DNA of 5,249 nucleotides from Symbiobacteriaceae bacterium (GCA_027356675.1 DAHVXO010000145.1:1-5249); one strand, 5' to 3'; positions 1-4,607 are shown, counted from the stretch's first letter. Program-made: numbers and translations. The notes: generated by a model from the letters alone, not told the origin.

Positions 1-437
1 TTGAAATCAAGGCGCAGAAGGCTGCGAATCCCCCTCTTGCCCGTATCCCAACCGCCAACCACGATGGCGGCTGCGTAGATACCGACCATGAGCCAGTTGG
101 GACCAACACGCTCCGCTACCCACCCGGCCGTGGCAAGCACGGCTGCGATACCGGTCGGCAGCAGGTGCGGGTTGGAGGCCCAGAAGGAACGCTGGAGGGC
201 GGGCAGCTTGGCGTGACGGACCGCGACGTTATGTGGTTTCCCGACCGCCACCACCAGATTCGGATCGACATTTCCTTCCACAGTGACCTTCGCAGCACCG
301 AAATTCACTTCAACCCTGGAGACTCCAGGGAGAGCCGCTACGTCCTTTTCGAACTTTGCGGCGCAGTCCGTTCAAGTGAGGCCGGCAAGCCGGAAGATTT
401 GCTTCGTGGCAGGAGCCGCCTGAGAGTAAGTACTCAT
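1..437 (-). CDS. cadA: CadA/ZntA-type heavy-metal P1B ATPase, N-terminal part, with in-frame UGA read as selenocysteine (partial, runs off left edge)
   Basis: This is the start of a P-type ATPase that exports soft divalent metals (Zn, Cd, Pb) across the inner membrane. About 145 codons are visible. Residues about 12-65 form an HMA metal-binding domain (KQIFRLAGLT, UGA, TDCAAKFEKDV, then PGVSRVEVNFGAAKVTV). Residues about 91-111 and 115-130 are the first two membrane segments, followed by GKRGIRSLLRLDF, the usual lead into the third. Recalled staphylococcal CadA aligns throughout (GFTCANCAGKFEKNV, PGVQDAKVNFGASK, FVGSIVIGGY). Codon 22 is TGA (374-372), exactly at the first Cys of CxxC; the second Cys is residue 25. 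No other stop occurs, and a SECIS-like hairpin follows, so selenocysteine is the preferred reading. The ATG at 437 overlaps the cadC stop (ATGA), indicating translational coupling. The catalytic DKTGT and the CPC motif lie outside the window. Alternatives are a nonsense mutation or a base-call error. Zn/Cd specificity is inferred from the CadA-like sequence and the cadC partner. Confidence 0.85.
314..330 (-). other. Perfect 7-bp hairpin in the cadA coding sequence downstream of the SECIS candidate
   Basis: CCCTGGA (330-324 read on the minus strand) and TCCAGGG (320-314) are perfect complements around a 3-nt loop GUC. The loop begins 48 nt after the UGA, which is too far for a standard SECIS. 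It has no U-tract, so it is not a terminator. It might stall or stack on the SECIS, or it may simply follow from coding Leu-Pro-Gly-Val-Ser-Arg. Confidence 0.4.
334..362 (-). promoter_or_regulatory. Candidate bacterial SECIS element just 3' of the UGA
   Basis: On the minus strand, 9 nt after the UGA, GCCGC (362-358) pairs with GCGGC (338-334). An AAA/GTA internal loop follows (357-355 against 341-339). An upper stem pairs GUUC (354-351) with GGAC (345-342), including one G-U pair, and closes the apical loop GAAAA (350-346). The loop begins with G and starts 21 nt after the UGA. Bacterial SECIS elements are known to have a short upper stem, a guanine among the first loop bases and a UGA-to-loop spacing of roughly 16-37 nt. 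The fold was worked out by eye, with no energy calculation. Confidence 0.7.
372..374 (-). other. In-frame UGA, predicted selenocysteine codon (Sec22 of the CadA-like ATPase)
   Basis: The minus-strand TGA is codon 22 counted from the ATG at 437. It replaces the first cysteine of the HMA-domain CxxC motif, giving UxxC (GLT-U-TDC). A single TGA at a redox/metal-binding Cys, with family-like sequence on both sides and no other stop, is the classic signature of a bacterial selenoprotein. A random nonsense mutation would hit this exact residue only rarely. A TGC or TGT to TGA sequencing error remains possible. Confidence 0.8.
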
Positions 438-817
438 CGGCGTTTTTCCTCTCGGAAATGTTCGAGGGCCTGGTTGATGATGCTGACGACGTGGCTATCG
501 TCGAGCGAGTAGTACACCATTTTCCCTTGCTTCCGGTACTTGGCAAGGCCCATATTCCTGAGCAAGCGCAACTGATGGGCGGCGGTGGCATCACTTACAC
601 CCAAAAGCGCTGCCACATCGCAAACACAGAGTTCCTCTTTGGAAAGTGCGAGTGCGATTTGGACACGTGTATCGTCTGCCAGAGCCTTGAACAGCAGAGC
701 CAGCCCTTGTTTCCCGACCAGCTCGTGCTTGAGGCGATTGACTTTCTCAGGGTTAAAGCAGAAGACCTCGCAGCTGTCCTGGTCGCTGGATATGCCCACT
801 CTCTTCACGTCGCCCAT
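434..817 (-). CDS. cadC: CadC-type ArsR/SmtB-family metal-sensing repressor
   Basis: This 127-residue winged-helix repressor is expected to bind the cad operator and release it on binding Cd, Pb or Zn. Both classic CadC sites are visible. The alpha3N site has Cys16 and Cys20 (DSCEVFCFNPEKVNRLKHEL; CadC has DTCEIFCYDEEKVNRI) and Cys64 and Cys66 in ELCVCDVA. The alpha5 site candidates are Asp107, His109, His120 and Glu123. The recognition helix lies in VSDATAAHQLRLLRNMGLA (about 74-92), followed by the wing KYRKQGKMVYYSLDD. The ATG at 817 is preceded by a modest AAGGCGG about ten bases upstream; a GTG at codon 4 is an alternative. Its stop overlaps the cadA ATG by four bases. A near-consensus sigma70 promoter with a short palindrome lies upstream, which fits autoregulation. 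The family is very secure, and the Cd/Pb/Zn response is strongly suggested by the ligand set. Confidence 0.93.
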   Translation of the reverse strand: MGDVKRVGISSDQDSCEVFCFNPEKVNRLKHELVGKQGLALLFKALADDTRVQIALALSKEELCVCDVAALLGVSDATAAHQLRLLRNMGLAKYRKQGKMVYYSLDDSHVVSIINQALEHFREEKRR

Positions 818-851
818 GCTGGATTCACCGCCTTCATTTAGACATCAGTTT

Positions 852-862
852 GAATATCATTC
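852..862. promoter_or_regulatory. Possible CadC operator at the cad promoter
   Basis: GAAT-ATC-ATTC is an inverted repeat (4-bp arms, 3-bp centre) overlapping the -10 and expected +1 of the cad promoter. ArsR/SmtB/CadC operators are AT-rich imperfect palindromes with TGAAT/ATTCA-like halves at this position. The arms are short, so the match is suggestive only. Confidence 0.45.
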
Positions 863-887
863 TATGCAGTCGCGATTCTCATGTCAA
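859..887 (-). promoter_or_regulatory. Sigma70-type promoter of cadC-cadA
   Basis: Read on the minus strand, TTGACA (887-882) is a perfect -35. A 17-bp spacer separates it from TAGAAT (864-859), a five-of-six match to the -10. Transcription would start near 852, about 35 bases before the cadC ATG. Confidence 0.8.
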
Positions 888-929
888 CCACGGAGCTCGA
901 TCTTTGGCTAGAAAATGCAATGTAGGGGA

Positions 930-958
930 TTGACTTCTTACCAAACCGGTGACATGCT
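930..958 (+). promoter_or_regulatory. Putative promoter of the csoR-like/EamA operon
   Basis: TTGACT (930-935) is a good -35 match. It is spaced 17 bp from CATGCT (953-958), a weak -10 that keeps A, T and the final T. The predicted start near 965 falls just before the 969-990 palindrome, so a bound repressor would block initiation. Confidence 0.5.
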
Positions 959-968
959 CATTGCAAAT

Positions 969-990
969 ATCCCATCCGGGGGGATGGGAT
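969..990. promoter_or_regulatory. Palindromic G/C-tract operator, probably for the CsoR-family regulator
   Basis: ATCCCATCC (969-977) and GGATGGGAT (982-990) are perfect 9-bp inverted arms around a GGGG centre. AT-rich edges surrounding C-tract/G-tract halves are typical of CsoR/RcnR/InrS-family operators. It lies between the predicted promoter and the regulator's ribosome binding site, fitting autorepression. As RNA it would also fold, but no U-tract follows, so it is not a terminator. Confidence 0.65.
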
Positions 991-1005
991 TAAGGGGGAA
1001 ATTCG

Positions 1006-1272
1006 ATGTCGCACCCACAGCGTGCCAATGTGGTCAACCGGCTGGCCCGGATCGAAGGCCACGTGAGGGCCATCAAGCAGATGTCCGAAGAAGGGAAGCC
1101 TTGCGCCGCCGTCCTGCACCAGATCGCGGCCGTTCAGGCCGCCTTGCGGAAGGTGGCCCAGGTCGTCTTGGAGGATCATCTGGACCACTGTGTACTTGAT
1201 GCCGCCCAAGCGGGGCAAGGGCAGCAGGTAATCGAGGACCTCAAGGTGGCCTTGGCCAGTTACGTGCGTTGA
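1006..1272 (+). CDS. CsoR/RcnR-family metal-responsive repressor
   Basis: This 88-residue all-helical DUF156 protein represses transcription until it binds its effector. The metal-site pattern is clear: Cys33, His58 and Cys62 with spacing C-x24-H-x3-C, the same as the Cu(I) site of CsoR, plus His3 near the N-terminus. An H-C-H-C set (W-X-Y-Z positions) recalls the nickel sensor InrS, and H-C-H-H is the RcnR set, so Cu(I) and Ni(II) are both possible. The His at the Y position argues against a persulfide sensor of the CstR type. The body has the family sequence NRLARIEGHVRAIKQM, then QIAAVQAALRKV. AAGGGGG lies about eight bases before the ATG. It ends one base before the permease start, and a palindromic operator sits upstream. 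The family is secure; the metal is undecided. Confidence 0.9.
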   Translation: MSHPQRANVVNRLARIEGHVRAIKQMSEEGKPCAAVLHQIAAVQAALRKVAQVVLEDHLDHCVLDAAQAGQGQQVIEDLKVALASYVR

Positions 1273-1273
1273 C

Positions 1274-2170
1274 ATGGCGGAGAATCAATTGGTGCGTGGA
1301 CGTTTCCTCATGGGCTATGGTGCTGCTCTGGCTTCTGCAGCGTTAGTCGGATTATTCACTGTCCTGAACAAGTGGCTCTTGGTCGAGCAGGTGCCGGCGC
1401 TCACCGCCGGGGCCTGGACCTACTTCGCCGCCGGGCTTGCCCTCCTGCCCTGGGCGATCCGGGCCGGCGGTCTTCACTTCAAGCGCCCACTGGTCGTGGT
1501 ACTCTGGCTCCTGGCCGGCTCTGTCTTTGGCCCCAGCCTCTATTTCCTGGGCCTGAAGCTGACCTCCGGAGTCCAGGGCGTGTTGATGATCAACATGGAG
1601 GCAGTTTTCACGGCCATGCTGGCCTTTGCCATCTTTCGCGAACACATGACACTGAGCACTGTGGGCGCCAGCCTTGCCGTACTGGCAGGGGGAATCTGGC
1701 TCTCGTGGCCGGAATCCGGGGGTAACCTACTGGCCGGCAACGGGCTGGGTAACTTGCTCATCGCCCTCGGGTACCTGGGGTGGGGCACGGAGAACAATCT
1801 GGGCCGCCTACTGGGGGAGGACATCCCGGCCGTTACCTTAGTCTCGCTGAAAGCCCTGATAGCAGGCGCGGTGATGGGCGTCCTGGCCCTGGTGTACGGC
1901 CAGTCCCTGGCGGTGCCGTGGCGTGTCGTGCCCGGCATCGTGGCCAGCGGAGCGTTCTCGTTGGGCCTGTCGTTGGCATTCTTCTACACGGCAATGCGCC
2001 ACATCGGCGCTGGCCGCACCGGCCTCATTTCCGCCACGTCCACCTTCTGGGGAGTCGTCGGTGCGCTCCTTCTGCTGGGCGAATCGCTCACGACCAAGGT
2101 GATTACCGGCGGATTGCTGATGGTGGTGGGCATGGCCCTGTTCGCTTGGGAAAGCACACGGCAAAGCTAG
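1274..2170 (+). CDS. EamA/DMT-superfamily permease, probable exporter
   Basis: This 298-residue inner-membrane protein is built from two EamA repeats (about 13-145 and 155-293), with roughly ten hydrophobic helices by eye. Each repeat carries the glutamate usual before its last helix: Glu123 in FREHMTLSTVGASL and Glu270 in LLLGESLTTKVITGG. The length is normal and there is no signal peptide. The ATG follows the csoR-like stop after a single base and lacks a clear Shine-Dalgarno, so translation is probably coupled. The family exports amino acids, nucleotides and other metabolites, and some members are tied to metal stress. Pairing with a CsoR-type sensor suggests that the cargo is a metal, a metal complex or a metabolite made under metal stress. 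That is inference from context; no residue here defines a substrate. Only 20 bases separate its end from the convergent desulfurase gene. Confidence 0.88.
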   Translation: MAENQLVRGRFLMGYGAALASAALVGLFTVLNKWLLVEQVPALTAGAWTYFAAGLALLPWAIRAGGLHFKRPLVVVLWLLAGSVFGPSLYFLGLKLTSGVQGVLMINMEAVFTAMLAFAIFREHMTLSTVGASLAVLAGGIWLSWPESGGNLLAGNGLGNLLIALGYLGWGTENNLGRLLGEDIPAVTLVSLKALIAGAVMGVLALVYGQSLAVPWRVVPGIVASGAFSLGLSLAFFYTAMRHIGAGRTGLISATSTFWGVVGALLLLGESLTTKVITGGLLMVVGMALFAWESTRQS

Positions 2171-2190
2171 GCAGTCTTCCACAGGCCGAT

Positions 2191-3333
2191 TCAGGGGCGG
2201 CGCCCGTGAAGGACACCGTTGACCAACCACTCGGATGCCAGCGCGATCTCTTCCTTGGTGGTCCACCGGCCAAGACTCAGACGCACGGCTCCGGTCGCGA
2301 TTTCATCCGGGACCCCCATCTCCCTTAGCACGGGAGAGGGTGCCGCGACACCTGCGTGGCAGGCGGACCCCGTGGAAGCTGCGACTTCACGCACGTTGCT
2401 CAGCAGCTCATAGCCAGGGATTCCTCGGAAACTCACGTTCAGTGTGTTGGGGAGGCGCTCTGTCGGATGGCCGTTGAAGTGGATATTATTGATGCGCGCA
2501 CGGAGGTCGGCGAACAGTTGATCCCGGAGTCCGCTCAAGCGGGTGGACTCCTCCGGCAGGTGCGCCCCTGCGATCGCACACGCTTTGCCCAGGCCCACCA
2601 TGTACGGGACGTTCTCTGTCCCGGCTCGCAGTCCACCCTCATGTCCTGCCCCGTGAATCAGGGAGTCTAATACGGTTCCCCGCCTTACATATAAAGCGCC
2701 AATACCCTTTGGAGCGTATAGCTTATGCCCGGCGACTGTCAGCAGGTCAACTTGCAGGGTTTCCACATTTACGGGGACCTTACCGACTGCCTGGGCTGCA
2801 TCTGTATGGAAGGGAATCCGGAGTCTCCGCGCGATGGCGCCAATCTCCGCTATGGGCTGCAAGGTGCTTGTATCGTTGTTGGCCATCATGATGGTGATCA
2901 GAATCGTATCCGGACGAACGGCACGTTCCACATCGCCCGGATCCACGCGCCCGGTCTCGTCCACGGGCACAAAGGTTACAGTGTAGCCATGACGGGCTTC
3001 CAGATACCTGCAGGTGTTCAAAACGGCCGGATGTTCAACGGTGGATGTGATGATGTGGCGGCCCCGGCCCTGGTTGGCAAACGCAATCCCCTTGATGGCG
3101 AGATTGTTGCTCTCGCTACCACCGCCCGTGAAGATTACCTCCCCGGGGGCGCACCCCAGGAGCGTAGCGACTCTGGTCCGTGACCAATCGACCGCATCCT
3201 TGGCCTGCTCACCATATGCGTGGGCGCTGGACGGGTTTCCAAAGTTCTGAGTGAAATATGGCTGCATCTCCACAACCACATCCGGATCGACCGGGGTGGT
3301 CGCATTATAGTCGAGATATACCGGAAGTCTCAC
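2191..3333 (-). CDS. NifS-like cysteine desulfurase with selenocysteine-lyase-like C-terminus
   Basis: This PLP-dependent class V aminotransferase-fold enzyme takes sulfur (or selenium) from cysteine (or selenocysteine) as a persulfide on its active-site Cys. Numbering the GTG start as 1: His101 (STVEHPAVL) stacks on PLP, Asp178 and Gln181 (HTDAAQAVGK) contact the cofactor, Lys204 (AGHKLYAPKGIG) forms the Schiff base, Cys325 (STGSACHAG) is catalytic, and Arg351 (VRLSLGRWTT) binds substrate carboxylate. The C-terminal half (RLPNTLNVSFRG, SACHAG, PSPVLREMGVP, GRWTT) resembles mammalian SCLY. Position 102 is Pro, not the Asp recalled as giving human SCLY its Se specificity, so Cys probably also works. 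NNDTST replaces the usual NNETGT. I chose GTG at 3333 because GGAGGT lies seven bases upstream and the product starts MRLPVYLDYNATTP; the ATG at 3351 gives 386 residues. It is the last gene of the DsrEFH-like operon. Confidence 0.92.
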   Translation of the reverse strand: MRLPVYLDYNATTPVDPDVVVEMQPYFTQNFGNPSSAHAYGEQAKDAVDWSRTRVATLLGCAPGEVIFTGGGSESNNLAIKGIAFANQGRGRHIITSTVEHPAVLNTCRYLEARHGYTVTFVPVDETGRVDPGDVERAVRPDTILITIMMANNDTSTLQPIAEIGAIARRLRIPFHTDAAQAVGKVPVNVETLQVDLLTVAGHKLYAPKGIGALYVRRGTVLDSLIHGAGHEGGLRAGTENVPYMVGLGKACAIAGAHLPEESTRLSGLRDQLFADLRARINNIHFNGHPTERLPNTLNVSFRGIPGYELLSNVREVAASTGSACHAGVAAPSPVLREMGVPDEIATGAVRLSLGRWTTKEEIALASEWLVNGVLHGRRP

Positions 3334-3340
3334 ATGGAGC

Positions 3341-3346
3341 ACCTCC
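3341..3346 (-). promoter_or_regulatory. Ribosome binding site deciding the desulfurase start
   Basis: GGAGGT (minus strand) lies seven bases before GTG at 3333. It falls inside the coding sequence if the upstream ATG at 3351 were used. The upstream ATG has only a weak GGTGG four bases away, so the GTG is favoured. Confidence 0.6.
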
Positions 3347-3366
3347 CCCATTGGTCCACCCGTTAC

Positions 3367-3684
3367 CTAAAAGGTACCGAGCGTCCGGTCACTGTTGACC
3401 ATCATCAGATCGACGATGTCGCCGTAGTTACACAGTTGGCAGTCCGGGTGAAGGGACTCGGCACTGTAGCCCCGCAGGGTGAGGTCAGTCGCCAGCACCA
3501 GCACGGAGACGCAGTCCGCCAATGGCACCTCAGGCATATGACCAGTTGCTCCGAGAACGCCATCTTCCAGCAAGCCCAGGGTCACAGCGTGGCCCTCAGC
3601 AGTAAGGTTCCGGATGATCTGAAATGCGCCGCGCGCTGATGGGGACGCGGGGCTGCTCGCGACCAGAACGGCAATGCGCTCCAT
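3367..3684 (-). CDS. DsrH/TusB-like sulfur-relay protein with a CxxC motif
   Basis: This 105-residue cytoplasmic protein of the DsrE/DsrF/DsrH superfamily has an N-terminal beta strand (MERIAVLVASSPAS) and a C-terminal section (VLVLATDLTLRG, YGDIVDLMMVNSDRTLGTF). That section matches the order of E. coli TusB (LNEDLIARG, then YTDFVRLTVKHPSQMAW). The ATG at 3684 is chosen because AGGAGG (3696-3691) sits six bases upstream, overlapping the end of the DsrF-like gene. A longer open frame reaching 3816 has no such support and overlaps that gene. Cys82 and Cys85 form CQLC, with another Cys at 58. TusB as I recall it has no cysteine there, so this subunit may carry persulfide itself. It lies 33 bases upstream of the desulfurase GTG and is probably co-translated. 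The DsrH assignment rests on C-terminal resemblance and gene order. Confidence 0.8.
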   Translation of the reverse strand: MERIAVLVASSPASPSARGAFQIIRNLTAEGHAVTLGLLEDGVLGATGHMPEVPLADCVSVLVLATDLTLRGYSAESLHPDCQLCNYGDIVDLMMVNSDRTLGTF

Positions 3685-3690
3685 AGCTAT

Positions 3691-3696
3691 CCTCCT
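3691..3696 (-). promoter_or_regulatory. Strong Shine-Dalgarno for the DsrH-like gene
   Basis: AGGAGG six bases before ATG at 3684 fixes the start and rejects the longer open frame to 3816. It overlaps the TAG of the preceding DsrF-like gene (3697-3695), suggesting coupled translation. Confidence 0.8.
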
Positions 3697-4063
3697 AAAA
3701 GCGCAGCATGAACTGCGTGGTGGTAAGGATCTTCGCCAGCCCGGCGTCGTCGACCAGATCCACACCCGGGACCAGCTCTTCTGGCGCGATCCCGCGCTTG
3801 TCAAGGCTGGGGCCATGCACCAGCACCCGCGGCACCGGTCCGCCTGGTTTCTGCAGCGAAGCTGTCAGGGCATCGGACAGGGAGGTGAACCCGGTTTGGC
3901 CGGCATGATGCCCTTGGTGGGCCAACCAGACACCATCATCGATCAGCATGGCCACCGCGTCAAACCCTTCGGTCAGTGCACCGTTGACGTGACGCACGCC
4001 CTCGGCCGCGTGGACTGTGCCGTACGGGGCCTGGGAGATCAAGACAGTGATGGACGGTTTCAT
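3695..4063 (-). CDS. DsrF/TusC-like sulfur-relay protein without cysteine
   Basis: This 122-residue DsrE-superfamily protein is the probable middle subunit of a DsrEFH/TusBCD-like complex. The start MKPSITVLISQAPYGTVHAAEGVRHVNGAL resembles the TusC/DsrF opening (a strand, then APYG, then a helix with EG). IDDGV follows as in TusC, and SLDKRGI sits where TusC has SLRQRGL. There is no cysteine in the protein, so it cannot accept persulfide and is likely structural. It starts at ATG 4063 with GGGGGAG five bases upstream and follows the DsrE-like stop by 12 bases. It ends within the next gene's Shine-Dalgarno. The superfamily is secure; the subunit assignment comes from these motifs and the gene order. 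Confidence 0.82.
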   Translation of the reverse strand: MKPSITVLISQAPYGTVHAAEGVRHVNGALTEGFDAVAMLIDDGVWLAHQGHHAGQTGFTSLSDALTASLQKPGGPVPRVLVHGPSLDKRGIAPEELVPGVDLVDDAGLAKILTTTQFMLRF

Positions 4064-4075
4064 GACGTCTCCCCC

Positions 4076-4447
4076 TTACCGCCCGCGGGCGATGAATGCT
4101 TTGCTCTGTGCAATCATGGTAAACAGGTTCTTCAAGGAACTCGGCTGCGGCCCTTCGATGCGCACTTCCCGTTTGAGGCCGCGCAGTTGCAGGCAAGATC
4201 CACAAAGATCGACCCGCAGCCCCTTGGCAGTCAGCGCCAAGATCCGATCGGCGACTGGCGGTAGGCCAATGGCCTTTTGGCCAGCGACGGCGCAGTAAAC
4301 GCCATCGGCAGAGAGGAATAGGTTAACCTGGTAGCCTTTCTCCAGGGCGGCCTCTGCCAGGTTCAGGGTAGTGGACGGAGACTCGGACGCAAAAGGGGTA
4401 GCGGTCAGGAATAGGGTAAGGGCTCGGGGCTGGTCGGTTTCCGGCAT
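4076..4447 (-). CDS. DsrE/TusD-like sulfur-carrier protein
   Basis: This 123-residue DsrE-superfamily protein is the first gene of the operon. It has a strand at 9-16 (ALTLFLTA), a helix TTLNLAEAALEKGYQVNLFLSADGVY typical of the family, and the cysteine loop VDLCGSCLQLRG (Cys82 and Cys85) where TusD/DsrE carries its persulfide-accepting Cys. Cys52 is a third. The sequence then continues EGPQPSSLKNLFTMIAQSKAF, the usual final helix. It likely takes sulfane sulfur (or selenium) from the co-encoded desulfurase or a carrier and passes it on; the recipient is unknown, since no TusA, TusE or DsrC is visible. GGAGGG six bases before the ATG at 4447 fixes the start. It faces the LysR gene across 174 bases of regulatory DNA. 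Confidence 0.85.
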   Translation of the reverse strand: MPETDQPRALTLFLTATPFASESPSTTLNLAEAALEKGYQVNLFLSADGVYCAVAGQKAIGLPPVADRILALTAKGLRVDLCGSCLQLRGLKREVRIEGPQPSSLKNLFTMIAQSKAFIARGR

Positions 4448-4537
4448 GAGAATCCCTCCAGTTACTTGACCCGTTAGCGGAAACTTGATCCCAAAGAGTT
4501 GGCGAGTCTTCGATCGTCTTTCCCTCTCTCATGCTAC

Positions 4538-4566
4538 TTGCAGATTACCATCCAAGGGAGTATACT
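4538..4566 (+). promoter_or_regulatory. Promoter of the LysR-family gene
   Basis: TTGCAG (4538-4543) and TATACT (4561-4566) are separated by 17 bp, good matches to -35 and -10. Transcription would begin near 4573, leaving about 50 nt of leader that contains the 4593-4607 palindrome. Confidence 0.65.
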
Positions 4567-4570
4567 ACAA
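4542..4570 (-). promoter_or_regulatory. Possible divergent promoter of the DsrEFH-desulfurase operon
   Basis: On the minus strand, TTGTAG (4570-4565) and TAATCT (4547-4542) are 17 bp apart. Both are weak matches, as expected for an activator-dependent promoter. Each hexamer overlaps the opposite hexamer of the LysR promoter, so the two could not be used at once. Confidence 0.35.
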
Positions 4571-4592
4571 CCGCATCATTTGTGTGGTATCT

Positions 4593-4607
4593 ATGCAGTT
4601 TCTGCAT
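4593..4607. promoter_or_regulatory. LysR-type palindromic operator (T-N11-A)
   Basis: ATGCAG-TTT-CTGCAT is a perfect inverted repeat with 6-bp arms. T4594 and A4606 fit the T-N11-A core bound by LysR-type regulators. It lies 14 bases before the LysR ATG, against its Shine-Dalgarno (GGGAGGG, 4608-4614), and upstream of the weak divergent promoter. That position fits autorepression together with activation of the operon. Confidence 0.65.

Noticed and set aside
1..437. The ATPase as a simple nonsense pseudogene
   Set aside because: The single stop is a TGA exactly at a motif Cys. No frameshift or second stop is present in 145 codons, the coupling to cadC is intact, and a SECIS-like hairpin follows. 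Pseudogene status cannot be excluded without the rest of the gene and the genome's Sec machinery.
310..594. Minus-strand open frame of 94 codons overlapping cadC and the start of the ATPase
   Set aside because: It is a shadow frame. Its translation has no family resemblance, while the overlapping CadC and HMA frames are clearly real.
861..870. TCTATGCAGT shared with 4590-4599 as a common regulatory site
   Set aside because: A ten-base match in five kilobases is expected by chance. Only the copy at 4590 is part of a palindrome.
2171..2193. Possible readthrough of the desulfurase TGA stop (2193-2191)
   Set aside because: The protein already has a complete family-length C-terminus. Only seven further codons precede a TAG, and no Cys is expected there, so this is an ordinary stop.
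2193..2206. GGGC-GGC-GCCC hairpin near the end of the convergent genes as a terminator
   Set aside because: The stem is only four base pairs, has no T-tract on either strand, and lies inside the desulfurase coding sequence.
1780..2328. Long open frames antisense to or out of phase with the EamA and desulfurase genes
   Set aside because: These are typical of GC-rich coding DNA. None has a ribosome site or recognisable protein features.
3685..3816. Longer start for the DsrH-like gene at 3816
   Set aside because: It would overlap the DsrF-like gene by over 100 bases with an unrelated-looking extension, and the AGGAGG at 3696-3691 clearly sets the start at 3684.
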